NCBI RefSeq assembly: GCF_012273895.1
Contig: NC_052108.1
Span: forward strand, 8,866,001 to 8,930,000
Direction of reading: 5' to 3'
From: Zerene cesonia
Lineage: Eukaryota; Arthropoda; Insecta; Lepidoptera; Pieridae
Length of the DNA: 64,000 nt
Shown here: positions 37,401 through 49,090 of the stretch, one piece after another
Layout: each line of letters begins with the position of its first letter
Numbering within the stretch: position 1 is the stretch's first letter
Translations under genes and position numbers: made by a program
Notes under the pieces: generated by a model
Databases searched by the model: none
Told to the model about the DNA's origin: nothing
What the model saw: only the letters and a program-made list of their open reading frames with translations

Positions 37401-40400
37401 GGGGATGCATTTTTTGAATTTTTTTTTTTTTTTCTTTAAACAATACGTCAGTGTTTTTCAAAAATACATCACCTAAGTAAGTAAATAGGGTCGCTCGGAC
37501 AACTTAATTCATATATAGATTTAAAATAAAAAATATCGAAAGAAACTCCTTAGTTTCAAATGATCATATGATATTTAGATTTTTATCTTTATTAATTGAC
37601 ATTACAATTTTTATTTTTATTATTTATCTTTATACATTACATCATGATAAATTCATATTTTAAACTTACATATTATCGTGTTTTAAAAATAGTACATTTC
37701 ATAATATATTATACGAAACAAATCGCGACATTGTATTTAAACTAAAAAACATAAAACACGCGGCGATTCGTTACACGAAGTGTCAAACGAGACATAATTT
37801 GGTCTATATAGTTACGTAATACGAGGCGGGGCGGAAACGACCAATCATTTGTTAGTGGATCACGCATGCGCGCCGCTAAATACCTATCGAAATCTGTCAT
37901 TTTGTGCTCCAATTTTATATGCCTACTCGATACATGTACAACTTTAAGCGTAATTCTTAATTTGTTAACATAACATAATGAAAACAACTGTACATATTTA
38001 TTATCCATACGATACCCATATCTTGATGGTTAATTAAAAAAGCAACGTTAGCCGTTACAAAACCGCTTACAACCTTTAAACTCAAAACACAATAGAATTA
38101 AAAACAAATTTACGTCAACCAAAGCATAGATGTACTTTTGAAATTACGAAATGGCTAGTTAACCGAGTCGCTTTATGATAATTTTACAAACTTGCATAAC
38201 GCATGCGTTGTGCAAAATTTCTTTTCTCCGAATAACACTGGAGAATTACGAGGTACCTTTGTGCGAGCGTCGGCGGCGCCTTTATACGCTTCTTTTAATG
38301 TGCCGCTCTATATTTTTTTATCTTTTTTAACATCTATCGCAATTAGTCTTACTCATTGACTATTCGCAAGTTTATTGCCAATGAGCTTGCGAGTTTAAAT
38401 TTTATTGAGCCAAACGATTTTTATAGTTAACTGTTTTGCTAATTTGCTTCGTTCTTTGGCTTGATGATGCTATTTTCGTACTTGTTTTTAAATGATGCGT
38501 ATTTGTTACAATGTATGTGTTGATTTCTAATTTATGCACTCACCAACGAATTTTTTGCAGTTTTTCCGTTTATAATTAGTTTTCAATGTCCGTTATCACG
38601 AATGTGTTCCTATGCTGTTTATACTATCTAATTAAAAATCTATTCAATCTTTAGGATTTTAGATTAACCGATTTTATACATGTAATTATAGAAAATTCTT
38701 TCTCTTTTTACCTTAAGTTAATTTAAAAAAAATTAAAACTTACGAAAACGTAATATTTTTAACGTTTTAGATACTATATAATATATTTTCCATAAAATGC
38801 ATACAATAAATATTTGCAACGTTAGATAACGGTTTCTCCAACGGGTCAAAGTGTAAAAACTTTAACAATTCTTTGTAAAAATATTTGCAAAGCCTTTACA
38901 ATAATGCTTTTATTACGTAATAAAACTATTTCAAAGATAGCTAAGTTACAAAGTTAAAAATATAAGGGTACAAACTGCAAACAAAACGTGTGCTTGCAAA
39001 CAATATTTTGCCCACTGTACCCTTTACAAAAAATACATTGTAAAACTTTCTTATGATGCCAATTTAATGAACCTATTCAAATTTATGTCCAACGTTTTAA
39101 ATGTCTAATATGACAAACTTACTTTTTCGAAAGTCTAAACTTCTTTGTCATTGCCTGATGATGTTTAATCACTCTCGAATATTAACAATAACTTAAAGAG
39201 CATGCGCTTTCACATCAACACGACAGGATTGTAAGCAATAATTTAATAAGTCGTCACTTAAAAATGTGCGTGGGCGTCTAATCTTATCACCATCATATAT
39301 TATACTTCGTTACCGAAAATTCACGTGGGCCGGTCGTGATATCTATTTATATCTTATGATTTTGATCTATAAGAACTCACCAAATTATGGAATTGATGAG
39401 ACGACTTGATAGAATGGCCATTTGAACTGATTTCCAATTAGGAGACACACATGCTTGTATCCATGTCACATAGAAATGTAATAAACTCTATTAAATATTC
39501 TTAATATCATTACAAGAAACATTTAACCTACATTGATGTTATCGCTTCATTTAATAGTGCTGGAAGGCGTTTTGTATACCTTTTCAGGTTTTATCATAGA
39601 TTAACGCTACGTAGATGTGTCATCTATGCATTAGAGTCACTCTGATGATACCGCATACAAAACGAATATTCCAAACAATGGGACGATTATAAAAATGGAT
39701 ATCACTCCACTCTGAATTGTATTGACCAGTCATCGGTTTGATTCGTGTGTCAGGGGTCAGCTGGCCGAAAACGAAAGCTTTAATCTAGTCTATTATTTAA
39801 ATGTTTGTTGATCTATTGGTACCGTGGATTTCTTCGAACACCTTCGTGACTCTAATTGTGATATCAACACGAACAATTATCATAATTATGTTTATTGTAA
39901 TGAGAATTAGTACATTGTAAATAAATGTATCGATATTAACGTTTTTGTATTTCATAGTTATACGTATGTTCCTTGTATAATATTACCAATGTTTAAATTT
40001 GTATATACAACCTATCCATTATATTCGGAGAACAGATGCTATGTACAGCAAGCACATTTCGTGATTATTCATTCGTCGAGTCATTCGACAAATCGCTCAC
40101 GTTCGATCCATTCATTACTTTATTTGAATTCATTCATTCAAATTTGGAATTTCAGAACGCAACGTCATTCGTGACCTGCAATGCGTTACGCATTTCATAT
40201 GCTAATATCTTCTAACAATTGCGACAAATTAAACGGAGCTCTATTGTGTAATTGATAAAGTTATAAATCGATTAGCGGATCGTGTAGTATACGTGTAGAT
40301 TTACGTGAGATTCAATAATTGATGAGGGTTGGCCCAAATCATTTTACGCAACTGTTGAAATATTTTGTCATATCAATTTGTCACGGCTGTCTGAAATTCG

Positions 40401-42399
40401 CTCGTCACAGTGACGTGTCACGTGCGACCGGGGGCCGGTATGCTATCGATTATACAATTTATCATTCCTTCGAATAATCGATAACTGTATCCTTTTTTCC
40501 GATCAAAGGTGAGCCCTTACAATACGTCAAACATTTAGATGAATAATCGTTTTCTGCTTAATTGTGTGGATTATTCTTATTATGGCCCGCTGTTCTTCGT
40601 TCCTATAAAGTGTCACTCAAATTTTTTTCATACACATATTTTGTACGTCATAAATTTTATTTAAATTTATGCCATTTAATTAATTCAGAATCGAATCCAT
40701 TATGAATTGAAAATATTATATCGTCATCTTTAATCGAACAAGATAAACCTAAAACACGTACCTACGTATCCATATCAATATAATACTTTAGCAACAATAT
40801 ATTATATTGCAGAACAAATTCATCAGGTCAGCCAGGTCCGCGATAATAACGAGTATAATTTCGATGTAACCTCCACAAATGTAACCTATGGTCTATGGTC
40901 CATTACACTATTCATAACCTATGAATTGATACAACGCAATTGCGAAAATTCACTTGAATTATTGAATTTTGCACGCTTCAATTCTAAATTTGAAATATGA
41001 TTCCACGTTTGAAATGTGACGTCCAAATGTCATTCCTATTTTGACGTTTAATTAAGAGTTTCTATTAGTGATATGATAACGATTTATTTGTAAAATAGTT
41101 ATTATTAGTTAGTGTATACAAAGATGTACAATAAATTATGGCATAAATAAATAATGATTATACTGTTATAACAAATCGGCACTTATCTTAATGCAAATTC
41201 TTGCAAGGATAGCTTCTCATACTGCAGTTTAATAATATTATAGTCGCAAAAACGTTGGACCTAATCGGGCAATAAGTATGGTGTAGCAGAGCATAACAAA
41301 TTAACATCTATCAAAACGAAATCAAGGAAGATACCGCAAAGGAGGTATTACTGATTCGATTTATATCGGGTATTATAGCGTATTTTTATTACGTGTCAAC
41401 TTTATAATAACGTATTATAAGCTACTATAAATGTTTATAGTTATAATAAAATATTTTAATATTGTTTAAAATACTTGATGATTTTTATATTACCTGTGCT
41501 TGTACAATTTAATAAGGCTTTTAATAATATCGTCTTCCAATTTCAAAATCCATGTGTTACCAGTGTCCGAGCTGTCAATAAATTAAAAAGGGTAAAAAAT
41601 ATTTGTTATCTGTGGCATTCAAGTTCCCGCCATTACACATTGGATGCGCTCACTTACGATACACGGTGTTATGTTTTGTGAGAACCGAGAAAAGCTTTTA
41701 TTCTTAGTAGTTATGCTTGAAACGCTCTTTAGGAGTGAATTATTATTGTGGCCTGTTATCGGTACTAGCTTATTGCTTTCGATTTAATAGACAAGATATT
41801 AAGGATAATATTACTAATCGATAGGTGATAAAATAAATTTACTTTTAATGTCACTGTAAATATCGGCCTTTAATAAACGCTGGGTCATTAAAATAAAACT
41901 AAATATAGAATAAAGGATCACGCGTAAGGACTCTCGATAGTTAATGATTCTGATGCATTTACGGATGAATAAAAACGTGAAAACGTTTCTATCAATATCA
42001 GATCATGATTAAGTACATCGTATATTAGAGTTTGTATTCCGACGTAGTGAGTAGTCAGTACCCTGAGCACGTGAGCCATTTTGTAAATAAACCCTGTGTA
42101 GAATTTAGATTTTCGCAATTCGTTTCGCGTGTCCGTCTTTGTTGCGAAAAACTCGAACGCATTGTAAAAGTGATTTTGGCAATATAGCCCTTGGAAAATG
42201 CGCATGTAGCATACTTATTACAACTGTTCGAGTATTTTGATTGACTTGCGTGTATTTCAAATATAAAAATAATAAAAAAAGAAATCAGGCTGCATTTTAA
42301 TTATGCAAACTTTTTTCCATAAGGAATCCTGTTAATTTAGGGACTTCCACCTGCAACCCTTGGCTAAACATTACACGGTGTTTTAAAGTCCCCACAGGC

Positions 42400-42570
42400 C
42401 ATAGACAAAATGTATCCCGTGTACCCAAAACCAAAAACAAGTGACGATCGATAATGACGCCGCACAGAACGGTACCGAATAGAAGCGAGCGTGTGAACAG
42501 CCCGCTCTGTCATTTGCGCCCGCCGTCATTGCCGCCTCGTGGGAAGCTTTGATACCATCGATGAAGGGGT
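42400..42570. promoter_or_regulatory. CG-richer island, candidate enhancer
   Basis: The island has many CG words (for example AGCGAGCGTGTG and GCGCCCGCCGTCATTGCCGC) and an AGCTTTGAT word at 42546-42553 that fits the TCF/Pangolin core CTTTGAT. It lies 4.4 kb upstream of the start exon. An open minus-strand frame (42383-42592) here is not recognisable as protein. Confidence 0.22.
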
Positions 42571-44759
42571 TTAGGAAATCAAATCGATGCATTTGAGGTT
42601 ATGTCTCTATGGTACTTGTTTTGCTTGACGAATTGCAGGAATGCAATTGGCAGAACTAGTCAAAAATACTTCCTTATTTTTTAATATGATTTACAAAGCT
42701 TTACGAATAATGAAGCTAATTTGTATACCAAAATAAAATTTGATTTACTGAAACTCAATTATAATACATCGCCGCTCGTCTCATCAACTAACAAAAACCT
42801 TATTTCACACGCGAATAAACATTTAATTCCCATATCTCAATTATAACACGAAGACAATCGCCACATCTTTTATTTGCCGAAAAATGACAATCCAGGCCAT
42901 TGACCTATTCAAAAATGCGCAAAATCGCTCGCATGGACACATTCGATTCTACTCGTTGTGTATTCGAGCATAAAACTCGATACAACACATCGATTCCCTT
43001 ACTCCACCATTTAATTAATTTGTCAGTTTCACTCGCAAATTTTGGCGCTACATGCGCATAATTAAACAATCAAACTTCAACTCTATTCCTGTTGTGGAGA
43101 GTTTAAATTAGTGTGCTGCCACCTGTCGTCCATTGGAGCATATGGCCTGAAACTTGTGACGTTTAAAAAGGCGCGGATTGTCACTGGGTCGGTAATAATT
43201 TATCTCGAATGCGATCTAGACATGTAATTATCATATTAATTACTTATTTCTTAGGTATTTTGTTGATTTTATTTCGGAATCCGGATTAATTAAGAAGGTG
43301 TGAATCGGAATTGATTTTAATGAACTAACATTTTTGATAATTTTTATTCACTGTGTGTATAATTATGAGTTATTATTTACATAACTGCATTTATCTTAAA
43401 TCAACTGTTGGTAAAGTTCAATCTATGAATATGAACAACATTGCTTATTTTAAAGTTTTACATACAAATCATAATAACTACCTACCTTGCTACCTCGTGT
43501 AAGTTATAACTTAGATACAACATAAGGCCGATGACAGTATCTATATTATTACCGACTAAAAATTACGATAATGTTTACGAATATAATTACATGGCAGTCG
43601 ACACTTCAAACTGTAGGATTAATTTCAATAAAAATTACTTTATTGGCTTTTAAAAGGTTATCCGAATATATTGTTATTGCTTGTACATGCTCCATTGCAT
43701 TTAAATTATGATAACAGTAGCCATTTTAAGACGCCATTTATAAATAATTAAAGGGGATTATAATTTTCATGGTTATTAATGGATTATGATATCGTTTCTT
43801 TAAAGGACCGTTTAAGTAACATATGAATCGTATTTCATGGATGTAAAATAAAACATGAGTCGCATATTTTCGTTTTTAAATTAACTATAATTAATAACTC
43901 CTCCATCTTGATATGAGTAATATAAAAAATTCACAACAAAATTTATTAAAGTGTAATAAAGTGTAATTTATGGATTATATTATTTCAACAGTTTCATAGT
44001 CTATGTAACTATGCTAATGCACTATATATAATATGAAAATAAAATATGAAACTATAAAGGAGTATGTATTTCACAGCAAAAGTTTCCGATGAATAACTTA
44101 CAAAGTATAAAGCTGAATGTATTGAATGCTTTTCAAGCATGTGATAAAGCCTTGCTTATTGAATAGTAAAAAACCTTAACACTTAATGACGATATTGGAA
44201 TCTACTCCGATACACGCACATGTGATACGCAGCAATTCTCGATTTCCACTATAAATGATATCATCACAGTGATATCATATTCTTTAAATACCTTTAATTT
44301 ATGCAAAAAGTTCGCTTAACAATATATTTTACCGTACCAATATCACATACGTGTATTAATGTGTTATTATCTTGTTAACATGCGTTACGATTATACCTGC
44401 TACATAGAAAAAAACAAACATTTTTTATAGTTTGAAATAACACTAACGTAAATATAGGTACCACAAGGGACCTATCTTAGAGAAAACAATGTAGTTTTAT
44501 CTGTAACGAAGGAAAAGAGAAACGACTTTAGCGAATGCAGCGCTGTAATAATAGTCTAAATGAAATTTCTGTCTACAAAGCGCTGTCAGCGGACCAGGCC
44601 TGCTACTTATTTATAGAAAACAGAACATTGCTGCAGACCACAGATTATCGAAGCTACGTTCCGAACTCGACCACAGATAATCTTCTTCCTTGGCTTCAAA
44701 CATTATATTCTTAAATTGTCAGCAAGAGCTAGTTCTATCTCAGCTACAGCATTCAATGG

Positions 44760-44900
44760 GACACAGCGGCCATAGATTACGCAGCGTCGGGTCGTAAAGC
44801 GACTTCAGCGCTTAAGATGGATACTCGACAGGTGTGCCGAGCGACGTGGACGCTCGGTTTGCAGACGCGCGTTTTTATTGGTTATAAATTATGACGCTTA
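44760..44900. promoter_or_regulatory. CG-richer island with CCAAT/TATA-like order
   Basis: CG-rich sequence around GCAGCGTCGGGTCG and CGAGCGACGTGGACGCTCGG is followed at about 44876-44890 by an inverted CCAAT (ATTGG) and TTATAAAT. It could be a core promoter for an upstream exon of the downstream gene or an enhancer; the element order is suggestive only. Confidence 0.22.
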
Positions 44901-46957
44901 TGGCGACTTGGGCAGTTAGCTCTTATGGTTTTTTATCGTTGTTTGTAATCTAGAACTTATCTGTAAAGCGCATAAACAAGCAGTATTTACAAATTCGTAT
45001 AGATGTGCACCAAGTATGCAAAGACAAGAATTTTTTTGTTTTCAGAATCTTCGTTAATTGGCCATTATTGTAGATCAGATCAAACCCAATAGCTATAAAC
45101 GACTATATTAATATTTCACTTCAATATTAAACGAACTCCATAAATTTTATGATAAGTCATCAATATAAAGTGTCAATTAAGTACATTCAATCTCCAAGTG
45201 TAATGGCTACTAAACCTTATAATTCTTTTATTACGCAAAAATAAGGGAACAACTCGTAACGACCAATCTCACGTAAACATTATTACAAGAAATATAAATT
45301 AACAAGTTCTAAGTCATCACCCAACTTCAATTTCCGAAACTCCAAACCCTACCAATCAATAAAAATCCCTGCACAAAACTACCAATTTCGTCCATAAAGC
45401 AGCGCACGGCTCGCAGTGTATCACACGCGCTAATCGGGAACATCTCTCCGTCGTCGGGAACGCACTGTACATCACCCAGCGGGCGACTATCGCTCTGCTC
45501 ATCAAACCGCTCTAAATTAGACTTAACATGGTTCCCAGTGTAATTCGTTTATGACATTCTTTTTTGGTATCGATTACGTTATTGCTTGTTACTTGTATCA
45601 TGTTTTGATTATTTGTTTTGTGGGCTCGTTATGGGCTTTTGCATTATGCTTTTATCGTCTTTTAGATACTGGATATTAACATGAGATTTTTTTTTTTGTT
45701 CAGAGCCCGTTTGGACAGAAATATCAAATGAAATGTATCTACGTTTAGATAATTATGTGTCCCTTAATAGACTTAAATCTTCGTTTTCAGGACTGTATTC
45801 GATATACAAATAAATTAAAGGCCTTTTAATAGAATTACCGCAGAACCTTTGTGAGAGATTCATTTCAGTTTTGTATAAGAGAGGTAAAATAAACAACAAT
45901 GTTTGAGATACAGAGATGATTTTTCGAGTTACAGAGGGTTAATATGTACCAAAATTGCTTGCACAGACTCACTGGGACGAGACGAGGGAAGGAAAAAAAC
46001 GTTTTTCTAGGTTCTACGAAAGAATTATTATGAATTCTCTACTCAGTTGAAGATTCATGCATTTAAGAATCGAATCGTTTTGAAAAAAATCCATTACACT
46101 TTATAGTGTAACTACAAATACATAGTTTTGCAACCAAATGTACTGCCTAGGAATCTATTGAGTTAAAACATGTTGATCGTACGCTAATCTTCAAAAAAAC
46201 CTGTATCTTAAATACTAGAGCCTTACTCGCTACCCGTGTAAAGCACGTTACAGAATCCATACGTCTCGAACGTAGAGTGTTCATTTTCAGCGCAATACTC
46301 AAATTACATTATAATTCAGTTTTACTGCGATCATCTAATAACATGCGCCGTCATCCTCGAAATTAACAACACGTTTGATTGGAAATCTCATGATCTCCGT
46401 CACGGCATATTAACATCGAATTGGGTTTGTATGGCACTTCATATGCCTGTCGATAAGCGATTTGCGTTTTGTCGTTGTGAAGTATTTTAATTGGAATGTC
46501 TCAATGTTGAGACGTGCGCGAACCTAGAGGTAAATCCGTGTAAATATTGGTTTTTTGGGAAAATTTTAGTTAATTGCGACACACCGTATTTTGCTATTCA
46601 TTAAATTATGTTATGTCTCTACTGAATTTACATTTAAGTATGTTGCATTGCGGTTTTTTTCTATACCCATATCTAGATTATATTTTGCGTGACGCTAGGC
46701 TAGTCCGGTTTTGTGCAAATACTATTAGATACCATTTATAGCACTGTGTAACAGTTCTCTACTATATATAACCTTAATAATTTAAAAGTTTACCCAAATT
46801 TCTATTATCATTCAGAAGTTTCGGGAAATATTCCCTGAAAAATTGTTTAACCATTTCTGTACATGTAACATAACTGTATGGATTTGTTAATACAATACAT
46901 ATTTAGTACGATATACGTATTTATATTTATTTTATTGTTTTTTTTATTTATTTGCAG

Positions 46958-47035
46958 ATGAACCAAAAGTGTAAAGTGTGCGGGGAGCCTGCAGCAGGAT
47001 TCCACTTCGGCGCGTTTACGTGTGAAGGGTGCAAG
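46958..47035 (+). CDS. knrl: Knirps-family nuclear receptor, coding exon 1 (first zinc finger)
   Basis: This 26-codon exon encodes the start Met and the first C4 zinc finger of an NR0A-type nuclear receptor, with zinc ligands C5, C8, C22 and C25 and the P-box start C-E-G-C-K that sets DNA recognition. The receptor should act in the nucleus as a sequence-specific repressor in embryonic patterning, as knirps-family proteins do in Drosophila. The ATG follows directly on a pyrimidine-rich acceptor tract ending TTTGCAG, so the exon probably starts at the ATG and a non-coding 5' exon lies upstream; starting the protein at this Met leaves almost no A/B domain, which is the family norm. The donor is AAG|GTAAGG, phase 0. 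Which paralogue (knirps, knirps-related or eagle) it represents is not certain; the finger wording looks closest to knirps-related. Confidence 0.93.
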
Positions 47036-48851
47036 GTAAGGATCATTTGTTTATAAAATGTTATCTCATTATCATAGGAATTAAATAACCTTAATGTATT
47101 GTCACACACATGTTGTTCATATTTTTGTAGATAATTGACATATGAAAATTTAATTTAAAGTATTATAAAATTAATAGCAATACATAAATATCAAAATCTT
47201 CGTAAAGAAGTAGAACATAAAAAACGAAGATAAATACAATTATTTTTTTACACTTCTGGACAATATCATAAGTATATAAAACGGTTAAATACAGTATACA
47301 TAATATTATGATTGAAATAACAATAATAATGATACCGAAAAAAGGTTAGGTATATAACAGTTTAATTCACAATAAAAGAAAATGCAAATTTAAGTTCAAA
47401 ATTGCCAAGTATTTTATTACAATTAATAACCGTTTATCTCATTAAAAACTAATTATAACAATTCTGTTAAAAGTCAATTATTTGCAAATTCAATCATTGC
47501 TATCGTTAAATGGTAATTAATAAGAAAATCGGAATAGAAACTCAGGTAATCGTATCAAGGGCAGATCGTAGACCATTTAAAACTGGCAATTGCTAATTAA
47601 CGAAAAAACAAACAATCGACATTTAAATGCGAAATCTGATAAATATGATTTAAATATATCAAAACGTAAACCAATTTTTTTATTAGATTTGCAATAAAAT
47701 CGGTTCGATATCCGATCGAATAATTGCGTTAATCGTTCCGATTCCGATTCAGAATGGATGCATCCTGTCATCATTCATTGCTCAGACAGGCAAATCTGCA
47801 CCCTATCATTATGAAAATTCCTTAAATAGTTGAAATAATCGTTTGCTACCCTGTGTCCGGGAGATATACGTCGATAAATATAACACGCAATGCTTCCGTT
47901 ATATTTTTTTGTTGACCGTACTGAATGGATTTCTCGTCGTAATGCTTATATTACATCATCATCGCAATATACGGACATCTTTTCATATTCCTTTAATGAT
48001 AGAATAAAAACTTATTAAAGGAAATTTTTAATATGCCTATGTGAGCAGTCTTCATAATGTCAATCAATCAATCAATCAATTTATAAACTCATCCATATTC
48101 TAGACCAAAATCTTTAAAAATATACATGTCAATTGCCCATGTACTGTCCCATAATGTAATAAAATTTCATTGGATTATGGGACCTGATTTCTGGCGTTTA
48201 GTGAAAAGCCTCTTGAAAAATATACGGTTATTATATATATTAGGCTAATCTTTATGTTGCTGTTCTGTACATGGAGTACTATACTTTAAAATGATATAAC
48301 TAATTTCTTTACATTAATTGGCTAAAATATCACAATATCCTGTCTTCTTGACTCCTTCTTTATCTTTGAATACTCATCATTTTCCATCACTTCTAAAACA
48401 CACCTTAAGATATGTACATACCAATGAGTTTTTTGAACGTGTAATTATTAGAAACCCATTGAACCTATTCCTCATTATTATTATAACCTGAAGATTAAAC
48501 CATTTTATGCACCTTTACTTTGCAATTAGTGTTCGTCGTATAAGGAACGGTAATAACTAATAATGATATAAGTTACAACTGTTTTATCTCATGTGTCAAT
48601 GTAGAATGAAAAAAGCATCTAAGTCATTGAGGGCCTATCTCTAGATACACTATAATATATAAGCTTAATAAATAATACATGAAACAAGACTAAAAATATC
48701 GAAGTTAATAACAGTTAATTTTAGTTTGAAGTACACAATGTAATTTCGTTCCAAATAAACAATTTTGAATTTTTTTGAATTCTGTTATCAAATAAACTGG
48801 TATTTATAAAGTAGTTAAATGGTATTTACCAACAGGAATGTGATTCCCAAG

Positions 48852-49090
48852 TTCAAACATTTATTTATTGAATTAGAATTCTTCTAGAAGTACTTTTGAA
48901 TCGTTATTAAATAGTTTTACATTTAAGATTAAAACAGATTTACGATTCAAAAGTGCCATTTGATTGATTGACCACCGATTCGGAAAGCAGATTCAGTTAC
49001 AGAGAAGAGCCGACAAGAAACTCTGTAGTTGCTGTTTTAAAATCTTGTCAATTTTACATTTTAACATAGGTAATACTAAAATTACAATAA
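48852..49090 (+). repeat. Dispersed LINE-tail-like repeat (copy 3 of 3) with internal inverted repeat
   Basis: Ordered words CATTTATTTATTGAATTAGA, GTACTTTTGAATCGT, CCACCGATTCGGAAAGCAG, and GACAAGAAACTCTGTAGTTG identify the family seen at 2806 and 37281; this copy extends further right. ACTTTTGAATCGT at 48892-48904 recurs inverted as ACGATTCAAAAGT at 48942-48954. Confidence 0.75.

Larger units (their letters stand above)
37401..46940. other. Gene-free stretch immediately upstream of the knirps-family start exon
   Basis: No other gene is supported. It contains a module at 38209-38266 shared with 4924-4980, an inverted pair TATCGATTA / TAATCGATA at 40444-40483 followed by a possible donor AAAG|GTGAGC at 40507/40508, a palindrome ATGATATCA-TCACAG-TGATATCAT at 44255-44278, and CG-richer islands at about 42400-42570, 43110-43200, 44760-44900 and 45400-45520. 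These islands are the best candidates for enhancers or 5' exons of the downstream gene because they stand out from uniformly AT-rich DNA; their role is inference. Confidence 0.45.

Noticed and set aside
19721..38921. TTACGTAA (giant/PAR-bZIP type) sites at 19722, 22381, 32920 and 38913
   Set aside because: About two to three are expected by chance at this base composition, so four scattered sites are not evidence of an enhancer.
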